Shown here: positions 18,498 to 26,874 of the stretch, one piece after another
Layout of the letters: each line of letters begins with the position of its first letter
Numbering within the stretch: position 1 is the first letter of the stretch
Source of the DNA: Mycoplana rhizolycopersici
GTDB taxonomy: Bacteria; Pseudomonadota; Alphaproteobacteria; Rhizobiales; Rhizobiaceae
Direction of reading: 5' to 3'
Assembly: GCF_013378445.1 (NCBI RefSeq)
Contig: NZ_JABXYK010000003.1
Location: 62,001 to 126,000 of the forward strand
DNA length: 64,000 nucleotides
Program-made: the position numbers and the translations under genes
The notes under the pieces: model-generated
Database searches by the model: none
The model's input: only the letters and a program-made list of their open reading frames with translations
Told to the model about the DNA's origin: nothing

Positions 18498-18863
18498 ATT
18501 TCCTGCACCTTTTCGAAAATATACGACGAATATACACAGAAATTTTAAGCCGTCAACATTTCCAAGATATCCTAAGAATATTCCGGATTTTCTCGGCAAT
18601 AGTGAATCACTGTATGCATCGCTAAGTTCGCTACATTTCCCACATATTTTCATTTTGATCGCTTTAAATGAACTCCGATTAGCACCCAACATCTTGTTTT
18701 TGAATTGCTCTTTTGATTCGCATCGAAAAATAAATAGATGCAAAAAAATCGTTGACGTTCGGCAATTGCAATGCGCTCAATAGTTACACCAGAAACAAGT
18801 GATTGGGCGCGTAAGCCAGAGACATCGAGATGGCACGCGTATCGGCGAAAAGAGGTGGCCAAG
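18498..18863. other. AT-rich divergent intergenic region
   Basis: This 366-bp stretch separates the reverse-strand GHKL operon from the forward genes at 18864 onward. Its AT content is clearly higher than the surroundings. It probably carries promoters in both directions; TTGACG at 18752-18757 is a candidate -35 for the forward side. No gene is supported. Confidence 0.45.
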
Positions 18864-19082
18864 ATGATCGACCTAGACATGTATCAATACGTCAATTTCA
18901 ACGATACAGAACTCGTAGCGGTGATCGTTGCTGCGTTGGTAGCAGTAGCGTTCGGCATGCGGCAGCTTCGCCTTCCAAAGACGTGGATGAAAGTGGTCGC
19001 AAACCTGTTCTTTTATTTGGTCTGCATGCATGCCGTCGGCTTTACGCTGATCGGTTTTGCGGCGTGGCAAGCCAAATCATAA
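18864..19082 (+). CDS. Small membrane protein, unrecognised
   Basis: The ATG at 18864 follows AGAGGTGGCCAAG and gives 72 residues (MIDLDMYQYVNFNDTELVAV). Two hydrophobic helices are visible: LVAVIVAALVAVAFGM and VVANLFFYLVCMHAVGFTLI, separated by a basic loop RQLRLPKTWMK. It lies ahead of the transfer operon, which also has several short membrane proteins. No family was recognised. Confidence 0.5.
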   Translation: MIDLDMYQYVNFNDTELVAVIVAALVAVAFGMRQLRLPKTWMKVVANLFFYLVCMHAVGFTLIGFAAWQAKS

Positions 19083-19351
19083 CCGGTCAGGGGAGCAATC
19101 ATGACGACTTGCTCCCTACCGATGCCTCCTGCATCCGGTACGCTTGCTTGAGGGTTTGCGGAAAAATCATAGACCTAGTGGCCGTGAACATGACACCCTC
19201 GAGCCGAAACCGCCCTGGGGCGCAAGTATCCCTCGCAGAGCCGCATCATGACCGAAGGGAATTGATGGTAGTCGGTCACTATCATGGTACTTTTTGCTGT
19301 CTTTCTTTGCCGCCGGCAGGCAAGCTTGGGTTATTCCCCTGAGTGCCTAGC

Positions 19352-19615
19352 ATGCAAAAATATGACCTTCCAATTTCAATCGTCTATCGCGACGTCACTG
19401 AACAAGGCCGGCTAGTAATAGGCCGCACAACGGATACTTGGCAGGCGGAGATATGGCAGGGACCATGTCTTCTCGCCGATTTCGACCATACTTCGACCCC
19501 TCGCAGTCGCGGAGTAGCCGCCCTCGATGGAGACGGCCTCGTAGAGAGGGTAAGGATCATCGCTGAATGCCGCTATGGCGTCTACTTCGAGCGTGAAACC
19601 GAGGTCGGGATATGA
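19352..19615 (+). CDS. Hypothetical protein, first gene of the transfer operon
   Basis: The gene encodes 87 residues starting MQKYDLPISIVYRDVTEQGR; a GTG at 19343 is an alternative start. The predicted structure is mostly beta (VIGRTTDTWQAEIWQGPCLL, VERVRIIAECRYGVYFERET). No domain was recognised. It ends 3 bases before the relaxase start, so it is likely cotranscribed with the relaxase and could be a relaxosome accessory protein; that role is inferred from position only. Confidence 0.5.
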   Translation: MQKYDLPISIVYRDVTEQGRLVIGRTTDTWQAEIWQGPCLLADFDHTSTPRSRGVAALDGDGLVERVRIIAECRYGVYFERETEVGI

Positions 19616-19618
19616 CGT

Positions 19619-20776
19619 ATGGCTTTCCAATTCGTTCACCTGGAGCCATACAGCCGGCGGCCCGACTCTAAAGGGCGTAGCACCGCCTTCGTTTTCGATG
19701 AAGCCTCCCGAAAGCCGGTAGCGTCGGTCCACGTTCGCGATCCCAAACCGCCGACCACGATCTGGGGCGTCGGCGTCGAGGAAGTCCGGGCGATGCATGA
19801 CGCCGCCGCGGAAGTGGCGATGACGCCCGGTGCGCGGGGCAAGCTCCGGAAGATCGCGGTGAGTCAAAAGACTCTGCATACCGTTGTCGCCTCGCACCCT
19901 TACACTGTCGAGGAAGTCCGCGCCGACAAGGCCAAGTTGGCAGAGGTCCGGCAATGGGAGCGTTTGACGATCGATTGGCTCAAGCGCCAATACGGGCCGG
20001 CGCTGAAGTCCGTCATTCGGCACACGGACGAGCAACAATGGCACATCCACGCCTACGTGCTGCCGAGTGAGGACCGGGAACTGAAGGCTGCGGTCTTTCA
20101 TCCCGGTATCGTTGCGAAACGAGCGGTGATGGCCGAAGGGCGACGGCCGGGTGAAGATGGAAAGGCCCTGAACAAGCGGTCCAACGCAGCCTACAAGGGC
20201 GCGATGCGCGAATGGCAGGACTCGTATCACGAGGCAGTGGCCGCGCCATGCGGATTGACGCGTCTCGGTCCTGCGCGCCGACGCCTGACGCGTGAGGAAT
20301 GGATGGCGGAACGGACGCAGGCGCAGGCACTCAAGCAGGCCGTGGAGCGCGCGGCGGCGGTGGACGCCAAGGGGCGCGAGTATATCGATCGCACCAAAGC
20401 CGAGGCCCAGGCAGTCAGGGTAGACGCCGCGAAGGTAAGGGCGGCTGCCGATCGCCTGAGAGGCATCGGGGGAGCATTCCGGGCGGCTATCGACGGAATT
20501 CAGGAATCCCGCATCCGCGACCAGATTCGAAAAGAGTTCGCCTGCGATCTCGCCGCCGCGAAGGCTGCCGTGGAAAAGGCCAGAGCCGCCGCCGGTAGAG
20601 AGCGAAACTCACGTCGTGAGTTTGAGCGAAAGGCTTCCGATGCAAGTTACGCATTCCGCCAACAGCGTCAACGTCTCCTCGCTGCGCAGCAGGAAATCCG
20701 GACTTTATCCAAGGCACTCGCCGCCGCGCTGGATGAGCCGGCACCGACACCAGCACCGGGAGGGGTGACGCCATGA
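19619..20776 (+). CDS. MobV-like (Pre/Mob) relaxase
   Basis: This 385-residue protein carries H135-TDEQQ-WHIHAYVLP (H142, H144), which matches the HxDE...HxHxxxxP signature of MobV relaxases. These nick oriT and stay linked to the DNA to start conjugative mobilization. The N-terminal region (VHVRDPKPPTTIWGVGVEEV) is divergent, so the catalytic Tyr or other nucleophile is not assigned; Y11 or Y95 are candidates. Residues 230-375 are a long charged coiled coil, as in other MobV proteins. It opens a run of genes joined by ATGA overlaps, ending with a DotA/TraY-like protein and secreted proteins. Confidence 0.65.
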   Translation: MAFQFVHLEPYSRRPDSKGRSTAFVFDEASRKPVASVHVRDPKPPTTIWGVGVEEVRAMHDAAAEVAMTPGARGKLRKIAVSQKTLHTVVASHPYTVEEVRADKAKLAEVRQWERLTIDWLKRQYGPALKSVIRHTDEQQWHIHAYVLPSEDRELKAAVFHPGIVAKRAVMAEGRRPGEDGKALNKRSNAAYKGAMREWQDSYHEAVAAPCGLTRLGPARRRLTREEWMAERTQAQALKQAVERAAAVDAKGREYIDRTKAEAQAVRVDAAKVRAAADRLRGIGGAFRAAIDGIQESRIRDQIRKEFACDLAAAKAAVEKARAAAGRERNSRREFERKASDASYAFRQQRQRLLAAQQEIRTLSKALAAALDEPAPTPAPGGVTP

Positions 20777-21447
20777 TGGACGTCGGCGAAGAGATTTTTT
20801 GGCAGAACGCCCGTGCGGTCACACGCGATATCGGAATGTTCCACCTTGATCCCGCACACGGGGCGGCGGTGGACGTCGTTCGGTGGTGCTTACGACACCG
20901 AGGCCGTCCGACACATCACCGGCAGACCTTTTTAGAGGCGGAGTCTCCACCGCTTCTCGCCTACCTCGAAACGCTGGCGAGGTCAGGGGACGCGGCAGGC
21001 TGGCGGACGCTGGAGCAACGTATCCGGCATCATGCGGAACTTCTCCACGAGACGGACATGCATCCTTGCGCCCGTCCCTGGCTGGCCGCGATTTGGCATT
21101 GCCTGCCCGAGCTTGCGGGGATCGGCCAGACGATCCTTGACGGCGCGGACGAACCCAAGAGCGCGGCGGATTTCGAAGTCGCGCCAGCGCCGACCGATAC
21201 CGACACGAAGGCCGGCGACGGCGGCGGCGACGAGGGCAGCGCGGGCAAGGCCGGATCGGCGGGGACGGCGGCGAAGCCGAAACCCTCATCGCCGCTGGCA
21301 TTACCTGTCGTCCCTGTGGTGCTGACCCAGGCCGAGATGAAGGCGTTGGCTCCCGACGACGACGCCAGCGATGCCAACGCGAAGAACGATGCCACGCCTG
21401 ACGGCCCAGACGGGTCAACGGGTCCCAAACCAGGAAGCCCGAAATGA
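20773..21447 (+). CDS. Hypothetical protein of the transfer operon with acidic low-complexity tail
   Basis: The gene encodes 224 residues starting MMDVGEEIFWQNARAVTRDI. The first 120 residues are globular and histidine/tryptophan-rich (LRHRGRPTHHRQTFLE, WRTLEQRIRHHAELLHE). From about 135 the sequence becomes Gly/Ala/Asp/Lys-rich low complexity (KAGDGGGDEGSAGKAGSAGT), then ends in an acidic/proline tail. It overlaps the relaxase by ATGA and the DotA/TraY-like gene by ATGA. It could bridge the relaxosome and membrane partner; there is no direct evidence of function. Confidence 0.55.
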   Translation: MMDVGEEIFWQNARAVTRDIGMFHLDPAHGAAVDVVRWCLRHRGRPTHHRQTFLEAESPPLLAYLETLARSGDAAGWRTLEQRIRHHAELLHETDMHPCARPWLAAIWHCLPELAGIGQTILDGADEPKSAADFEVAPAPTDTDTKAGDGGGDEGSAGKAGSAGTAAKPKPSSPLALPVVPVVLTQAEMKALAPDDDASDANAKNDATPDGPDGSTGPKPGSPK

Positions 21448-23417
21448 TCGACTACATAGCAAGTTTGTTTCAGGAACCTCCCGACTCTAATCTGGCGTGG
21501 CAGTTGGTCAAGGCGGTCCTACCGTCTGACGCGACGTCGGCATGGGGCCAGACGTTGCAGGTATTCACGTCGGCGCTCTTCGGGTTCTGCACCGTGATTC
21601 TCGGCTATGGTGTCATTTCCGGAATAGTGCAGTCGGCCTATACGGGGAAAACGCTTGGGGATCGCTGGCATCAGATTTGGACGCCGCTGCGGGTCATCGT
21701 TGGTTTGGGACTTCTTATCCCGACGCCGTCGACGGGGTTTTCTCCGGTACACTACCTGCTGCGTGACGTCGTTGCCCGTGGCGGTATAAATCTGGCGGAT
21801 GACTCTTGGGGGGTGTTCGTGAAGGTGGTGGCATCGGGGGAGACGACAATCCTTCCGGTGTCGTCCTCGGGATCGACAGTCGCCATGGCGATCCTGCAAC
21901 ACGAAATATGCGCTGCCGTCTACAATCAAGCGGGTTCCCTTTGGGGCTGGCAAGCACCGTTGCCCGAACCGGCCGGCGATATCGCGGGCCTCGGTATTCC
22001 TGGTTATGGCAAGAAGGTCGTATGGAGTTACGGGCCGACCTGTGGGCATTTCTCGTATACGGTCCCCGACAACCGGGAGGATTTCTCGAACGCACGGCGT
22101 GAGGCGGTCAAGGAAATCGTGTCCGCCTACAGGACAGAGGCGCAGCGGTATGCCCAGTTGGCCGCCGAGACTTCGGGCCTCTCGTCCGCCGACGCAATGA
22201 CGAAGGCGCTCGGCAGCAAGGGTCTATCCCTGGCGATCGTGCAGGATATCCGCGCCCGCGGGGCTGCCTTCGACGCGAAGATTTCCGAAGCGGCCAAGAC
22301 GGAAGCCGCGACAGTCGAAAAAGAGTCGAGGTCAAAGCTGGTCAAGAACGCGGAGCTCGAAGGCTTTTTGAGTGCGGGGACTTACTTCCGGGCACTGGGC
22401 CAGATCAGTGAACTGACGACGGCGCTTTCGAACGAGACCTTGGAAGACGTTGCGCCCCGGACGGATGGAGATTTTGGGCTGCCGTTGGATCGGGCCTTTG
22501 CCGTCCTGCGCCTGCAGGTCTCCGGAGAGACCGACAGGGCGAACCTGACGGCCAATGACTTCGCGGCTGCGGGCGATGAGGGGTCGAATTTCCTCGTGAA
22601 GCTCCTTGCGCCAATTTCCCGGGGTCTTGCCGAATGGGGTGCGTCATCATCTGCCAGATCGGGTGACGCGATGTCGAACCTGATTTCCTCGGGTCATGCG
22701 ATGTTGTCGATTGCCTGGACGGCCATCGGCGCGGGAGCCACGTTGATGGTCGCGTCCTCGAACTGGTTTTCGTCCGCGGTCGGTGCGGGCGGGGCAGCCG
22801 ACTTCCTGCTCGGCTGGGGCAATTGGGTTATCGGGGCCCTCATGTTCATCGGCGGCTTACGCGCCTACGTGATCCCGATCCTTCCGTTCCTGTTCGTTCT
22901 TGCCGCCGGGATCGCCCTTGTCGCCGCTCTGCTTGAGGCGATGATCGCATTGCCGCTGTGGTGCCTGAAATGGCTGAAAATGGAGGGCGGCGATGACTTC
23001 GCCGCCGAGGGCGTTCGCATGGGCTTGATGCTGACCGTCAACGTCTTCCTGCGTCCGTCCCTTGCGATCCTGGCCTATTGTGGCTCTTACCCGGTTTTCA
23101 ACGTCGTTCTCAGGACGATGGATTCGATGTGGGCGACCGCCTTCCTCGCCCAGACTGGCGGCGCGGTCGTCGGCCTCATCGGTTTCCTCGTGATGTCCAT
23201 CATCCAGCTTTATCTGACCTGGTACGTCAGCCTGAAGTTGTTCGGGCAATCGTGGGCGCTTCCGGATCGGGTTCTCGGCTGGCTCGGCCTTCCGGGAACG
23301 GCGGGGGAATCAAGCATCGCCTCCGGCGCTATCGGCGGAATGCTCGGTCTTGCCGGACGCGGGTTATTGCCGAAAACTGGTGTGGCGATGCTCAGCAAGG
23401 GAGGGAAGTCGAAATGA
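21444..23417 (+). CDS. DotA/TraY-family membrane protein (type IVB secretion/I-type conjugation component)
   Basis: This 657-residue protein fits the DotA/TraY family. In Dot/Icm and IncI conjugation systems this polytopic protein is part of the transfer channel, and in IncI plasmids TraY is the target of entry exclusion. Evidence is an N-terminal membrane part (SALFGFCTVILGYGVISGIV, PLRVIVGLGLLIPTPSTGFS), a large soluble segment (about 90-390) and a C-terminal cluster of hydrophobic helices (NWVIGALMFIGGLRAYVIPI, LPFLFVLAAGIALVAALLEA, GAVVGLIGFLVMSIIQLYLT). No other channel component except short membrane proteins is present in the element, so it probably works with a helper system. Confidence 0.7.
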   Translation: MIDYIASLFQEPPDSNLAWQLVKAVLPSDATSAWGQTLQVFTSALFGFCTVILGYGVISGIVQSAYTGKTLGDRWHQIWTPLRVIVGLGLLIPTPSTGFSPVHYLLRDVVARGGINLADDSWGVFVKVVASGETTILPVSSSGSTVAMAILQHEICAAVYNQAGSLWGWQAPLPEPAGDIAGLGIPGYGKKVVWSYGPTCGHFSYTVPDNREDFSNARREAVKEIVSAYRTEAQRYAQLAAETSGLSSADAMTKALGSKGLSLAIVQDIRARGAAFDAKISEAAKTEAATVEKESRSKLVKNAELEGFLSAGTYFRALGQISELTTALSNETLEDVAPRTDGDFGLPLDRAFAVLRLQVSGETDRANLTANDFAAAGDEGSNFLVKLLAPISRGLAEWGASSSARSGDAMSNLISSGHAMLSIAWTAIGAGATLMVASSNWFSSAVGAGGAADFLLGWGNWVIGALMFIGGLRAYVIPILPFLFVLAAGIALVAALLEAMIALPLWCLKWLKMEGGDDFAAEGVRMGLMLTVNVFLRPSLAILAYCGSYPVFNVVLRTMDSMWATAFLAQTGGAVVGLIGFLVMSIIQLYLTWYVSLKLFGQSWALPDRVLGWLGLPGTAGESSIASGAIGGMLGLAGRGLLPKTGVAMLSKGGKSK

Positions 23418-23647
23418 AGAAACTGGCATTCTGGACGGCCGGCGGGCTGAGTATAGCGACGGTCTGCGGTCTCGTGGGGTTGCCCCACCTGTCTGCCACA
23501 CTGGTCACGCTAACGGTGTTTTGCGCCTTGCAGGTCCTCGCCGTCTGGTCCTTTGGTGTCGTGTGGTCTCTGCCTGATCGCATCGCTGTATGGGTGCAGC
23601 TCCCTTGCTCCAAAACACTCGGGGGAAAGAGAGAGGGCGGAGCATGA
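23414..23647 (+). CDS. Small two-helix membrane protein of the transfer operon
   Basis: The ATG at 23414 overlaps the stop of the DotA/TraY-like gene (ATGA) and gives 77 residues, MKKLAFWTAGGLSIATVCGL onward. Two hydrophobic helices (AFWTAGGLSIATVCGLVGL and LVTLTVFCALQVLAVWSFGV) are followed by a short basic tail. The position beside a TraY-like gene recalls small membrane partners of I-type systems, including exclusion proteins, but no homology was recognised. Confidence 0.55.
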   Translation: MKKLAFWTAGGLSIATVCGLVGLPHLSATLVTLTVFCALQVLAVWSFGVVWSLPDRIAVWVQLPCSKTLGGKREGGA

Positions 23648-23856
23648 GAGGCGAGTTCAGCTTTGTCGACTTATTGGCCGAAGCCTACGGGCCTGATTTC
23701 GTCTGGATTATCGAATGGGCTGCGTGGGCTTTCGTGTGGGCTTGGGCGATATCGGGGACATTGTTTCTCGGCGGATGCCTGATTTCATGGCCCGTGATCA
23801 TTGGCGCGAGAATGGGATTATGGCGACTCACAAAAGCATTTGGGGGCGAACAATGA
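23644..23856 (+). CDS. Small tryptophan-rich membrane protein of the transfer operon
   Basis: The gene encodes 70 residues from the ATG at 23644, again through an ATGA overlap. MRGEFSFVDLLAEAYGPDFV is followed by one long hydrophobic stretch rich in Trp (WAAWAFVWAWAISGTLFLGG, then CLISWPVIIGARMGL). It is unlike any family I know. A role in the membrane complex around the TraY-like protein is inferred from position only. Confidence 0.5.
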   Translation: MRGEFSFVDLLAEAYGPDFVWIIEWAAWAFVWAWAISGTLFLGGCLISWPVIIGARMGLWRLTKAFGGEQ

Positions 23857-24248
23857 AATCCATCACGATCGCCGTCGCCGCACTGGCGGCATTCATGGCG
23901 GGGCCTGCGGTGGCAGAGGTGATACTTCACACGTCGCCTCTACCCGCGAATTTCTTGCCGCATGAACAGGGCGCACACGAGCAAGGCGGGCAACGGGGAT
24001 ATTGGTTTCGTGGTCACACGACCGACATCAAGTATTTGCCTGGTGACGGAGACGAGGTGTTTTTGAGGATGCACGGCTTTCAGGGTATCCAGCTTGTCGG
24101 CCTGCCGCCCTTCGTACGTGAGGTCTCCACGGCAGACGGGCGTCTGCTGCGCGGCATCCCTCAACCAGGCAATTACACAGTCGAGATGTGGCGCGACGGA
24201 AAGCGCATCCCCACTCTCGACATGCACATGAGGTTTATTCCGCGATGA
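23853..24248 (+). CDS. Exported hypothetical protein of the transfer operon
   Basis: The gene encodes 131 residues starting at the ATG at 23853 (ATGA overlap). A clear signal peptide (MKSITIAVAALAAFMAGPAV, cleavage after AVA near residue 21) precedes a beta-rich mature part with histidines (LPANFLPHEQGAHEQGGQRG, YWFRGHTTDIKYLPG). It is predicted periplasmic or surface-exposed. No domain was recognised. Its place before another exported protein suggests both act outside the inner membrane, possibly at the donor-recipient contact or the transfer channel. Confidence 0.55.
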   Translation: MKSITIAVAALAAFMAGPAVAEVILHTSPLPANFLPHEQGAHEQGGQRGYWFRGHTTDIKYLPGDGDEVFLRMHGFQGIQLVGLPPFVREVSTADGRLLRGIPQPGNYTVEMWRDGKRIPTLDMHMRFIPR

Positions 24249-24610
24249 CACGTTCCCTGTTCAGCGGTCTCATCTTTCTCGCCTTGGCGACCCTACCGGC
24301 TTACGCGGGATCGCTCCTGCAACCACCCGCCGACGCGCTGCGCGTGGAGTTCGTCAGTCCCGACACGTCGCCAACCGAACGCCACAAGGCAGGCCAGTCG
24401 TTGACCGTGGGCGTCGTCGTCACCAGGTCGACGGGGGCCGTCCAGGTCGTGCCAACGTCAACGCCCGACTGGATGACGTACGATCCGAAAACGCGGGAGT
24501 TTTCGGGGATTCCCGTAGCGGGTGAGCATGAGCTTTCGGTACGCACGACGGACACAGGAACGGGGCAGACTGCAACGGGCATCCTGAGGTTCAACATCGA
24601 AGCGAGGTGA
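24245..24610 (+). CDS. Exported protein with putative Ig-like (He_PIG/cadherin-like) domain
   Basis: The gene encodes 121 residues from the ATG at 24245. A signal peptide (MTRSLFSGLIFLALATLPAY, cleavage near AYA) precedes a single beta-sandwich. The sequence PDWMTYDPKTREFSGIPVAG then EHELSVRTTDTGTGQTATGI is the consensus of putative-Ig (He_PIG) repeats, which occur in surface and adhesion proteins. One copy only is present, so it is short for an adhesin. It is the last gene of the transfer operon and is followed by a convergent methyltransferase gene. Confidence 0.6.
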   Translation: MTRSLFSGLIFLALATLPAYAGSLLQPPADALRVEFVSPDTSPTERHKAGQSLTVGVVVTRSTGAVQVVPTSTPDWMTYDPKTREFSGIPVAGEHELSVRTTDTGTGQTATGILRFNIEAR

Positions 24611-24747
24611 GTGTTAAGCGAGAGTGGATTTGCCGCTCTTTTCGTTTTCACAGGTGCCAGACACCATCCATGTCAGCCAAACGCGCTGTACGGACCTGCC
24701 TGCGCCACGTTTCAGCAGCGATTGCCGAATATCTCGAGAAAGAACGG

Positions 24748-26142
24748 TCAGGCGGCATCCGCCAGCACAATCGGTTCGGGAGCGGTCTCGGTCGCTCGGG
24801 TCTGCCGTGTTGTCTTCGGTCGTGATTTCTTCGAGCTTTCGAACTGGGCGAGGAGAACCAGAGCTCGCCGAAGGTCACTCCGCGTGTTCTTCGGCAAACT
24901 GGCGAAACCGGCCACGGCATCGAGGTCCGCAAGTTCCCTCGCTGAATCAGCATACGTCCGTCCACCCAGGAGACGCCGCGCTCTCATCGCGCTCGCCTTG
25001 ATGTTTCGTGCAATCGTCCGACGTTGTCCGTTGTGCTCAAGCCAGTCCAGAAACCTGCCCTCGATCGCAGGTACGGTCTGCCCCGCCTGACGGGCCAGGA
25101 TGATTTCACCGATCGCCTTCGCCAACGGGGCGGGAACAGCGTTGGCGATCATTTGCAAGATGTCCCGTTGCGTGCGGGCTATCCATTGCCAGTCTTCCGG
25201 GAACCCCTGAATCCTTGATGCCTGCTCTCGTGTGAGGGTGGCAGTCAATTCGGCCGGTGCCGGGTCGTCGGGATGCGGATTGCCCAGGTACTTCGGGGCT
25301 GGACGTTCCCAAGACGTCCTTGTGACAGTCGGAAATGGTTCGTCTATCGTCCTGACGCCTCGTCCGCCACGCACCGGCCGAGAGTATACGTATCCGTTCT
25401 CGATCAGGGCAATGTCGGCAGCATGGGGATGCCATGTTGCGGGAACAGGTCTAATCGACCGCTCCCGGATCGTCGGAGCCGATTCGTCAGGCGAATAGAG
25501 TGACCGTCTGGCTGCCGACGTCGCCGGAAAGTATAGAGGGCTTTTGATGAGTGGACCAAACATATCTCGCAAAGTCATCGGTCGGGCGGATGCCGCGTCC
25601 GCGACGGCGGACTGCAGAAAGCCGTCTCGCTCGCCGAGGCGGGCTGTCACTATAAATCGACGTCTGCTCTGTGGAACGCCATAAAGGCTCGCGTTGGTGC
25701 GCGACTCCGACAGACCATAACCGGCGCGTTTGAGCATTGCCCGTGCCTCGGCCCAAGCCTGCGATTTCGAGGCCTGGATGACGTTCTCCATGACAATCCA
25801 TTCCGGGCGGACGGCCGTTGCGATGATCGCGAAGGCAACCGTCATGCTGGCGTTCTCGCCCTCCTGACGCCGGCCGGCCAGGGAATAGTCCTGGCACGGC
25901 GGACCACCGCAGATCATGTCCGGTGCAAGACGAACAATCTCCGGAATGATGGAAAGGAGGTTCTTGAGGTCTGCGACCTCTGCATGAGGGCCGATGTTAT
26001 GGCGGTAGTTTTCCACTGCCACTGGCCACGCATCGTATGCCCGGATGACCTCGATACCCGCATCTATCAGGCCGCGGGACATGCCGCCCGCGCCACAAAA
26101 CAATTCCACTGCCTGCACTGAAAACCCTGCTGAAAACGTCAT
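24748..26142 (-). CDS. Solitary DNA (cytosine-5) methyltransferase
   Basis: The gene encodes 464 residues from the ATG at 26142 (MTFSAGFSVQAVELFCGAGG); the frame also allows 26154. C5-methyltransferase motifs are in order: I (VELFCGAGGMSRGLI), IV with the catalytic Cys (ICGGPPCQDYSLAG), VI (WIVMENV) and VIII (SLYGVPQSRRRFIVTARL), with a later motif IX/X segment (RIQGFPEDWQWI). A C-terminal extension of about 120 residues (LEHNGQRRTIARNIKASAMR onward) is uncommon. No restriction gene lies next to it, so it may be an orphan or protective enzyme. The start codon lies inside a 22-bp palindrome, suggesting control at or near the start. Confidence 0.85.
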   Translation of the reverse strand: MTFSAGFSVQAVELFCGAGGMSRGLIDAGIEVIRAYDAWPVAVENYRHNIGPHAEVADLKNLLSIIPEIVRLAPDMICGGPPCQDYSLAGRRQEGENASMTVAFAIIATAVRPEWIVMENVIQASKSQAWAEARAMLKRAGYGLSESRTNASLYGVPQSRRRFIVTARLGERDGFLQSAVADAASARPMTLRDMFGPLIKSPLYFPATSAARRSLYSPDESAPTIRERSIRPVPATWHPHAADIALIENGYVYSRPVRGGRGVRTIDEPFPTVTRTSWERPAPKYLGNPHPDDPAPAELTATLTREQASRIQGFPEDWQWIARTQRDILQMIANAVPAPLAKAIGEIILARQAGQTVPAIEGRFLDWLEHNGQRRTIARNIKASAMRARRLLGGRTYADSARELADLDAVAGFASLPKNTRSDLRRALVLLAQFESSKKSRPKTTRQTRATETAPEPIVLADAA

Positions 26143-26158
26143 GTACCTGTACATGACG
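26137..26158. repeat. Dispersed palindrome copy 2, over the methyltransferase start
   Basis: Two perfect 10-bp arms CGTCATGTAC and GTACATGACG surround a CT centre. It covers the region of the C5-methyltransferase start codons, so a bound protein would block expression. The reverse-strand reading continues GTTTTC, matching the GTTCTC that follows copy 3. Confidence 0.65.
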
Positions 26159-26241
26159 GAAATGGCACGGCGACGGTTACGAATTCACGAATACTACGTG
26201 GAAATTGAGGTCTGCACGACAAACGCGCAGACGCTTCTTTT

Positions 26242-26874
26242 CTACTGCCGCATAATTGCGAGGGCGGCCGCCTCGGCATGTTCGCCACAGGTCCGGGAAA
26301 GCCGACGCCAGATATCGTTGCCGCCGATTTGGTCGGCCACACGCGAGTAGTCGGCGGCATGCAGCATGCCGATAAGAACCGGGACTTCGCCTGTTGAAAC
26401 CACGTTCGCCAGATGCCTGACGCGCTTCACAAGATCGCCATCGGAGCGGTCGTTCTCACTGCAGAACGCTTCCGTATAGTCGCTCCACGAGCTGCATCCG
26501 CTTATGTCCAGATCGATCCGTGAGGCCATGTCCTGAACAGGCGACAAGGCCTTCCAGCGGAGGAAATGCGACCGCAGGCGATCCCACGCCCTGTCGGCTT
26601 CGCCAAGCCAGTGCGCAGCGAAATCTCGTTCGTCCGCATCGGGAATCCTGTCGGTCCAGTCGATTTCGCAAAGAACGGTTCGACGGTCGATCTGGTACAC
26701 GAACCCGTTCACAACGTCGGCTTCCCCCTCTTTCTCGACCGGCTGCTGTTCGAAAGGGTCGACCCTGACCACGCGCGCCGTGAAGCGCGGTGACACGAGA
26801 TGCACGATGTATTCCCGGCGTGTTCCGTCATCCGCCAGCGTACTGCCGATTTGCCATTTCTTCGGGTCTGTCAT
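26242..26874 (-). CDS. Hypothetical protein of the small-gene accessory operon
   Basis: This 210-residue protein was not recognised. MTDPKKWQIGSTLADDGTRR begins a beta-rich N-terminal part (REYIVHLVSPRFTARVVRVD, YQIDRRTVLCEIDWTDR). A helical C-terminal half (AHWLGEADRAWDRLRSHFLR, RTCGEHAEAAALAIMRQ) follows. It is soluble and acidic, without a catalytic motif that I can name. It overlaps the upstream gene by ATGA. It is the last of a chain of reverse-strand small genes that begins near 29068. Confidence 0.5.
   Translation of the reverse strand: MTDPKKWQIGSTLADDGTRREYIVHLVSPRFTARVVRVDPFEQQPVEKEGEADVVNGFVYQIDRRTVLCEIDWTDRIPDADERDFAAHWLGEADRAWDRLRSHFLRWKALSPVQDMASRIDLDISGCSSWSDYTEAFCSENDRSDGDLVKRVRHLANVVSTGEVPVLIGMLHAADYSRVADQIGGNDIWRRLSRTCGEHAEAAALAIMRQ

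Noticed and set aside
24611-24747. Small genes between the Ig-like protein gene and the methyltransferase gene
   Set aside because: Open frames here run antisense into the methyltransferase, with no ribosome binding site; the gap is best seen as a convergent terminator region.
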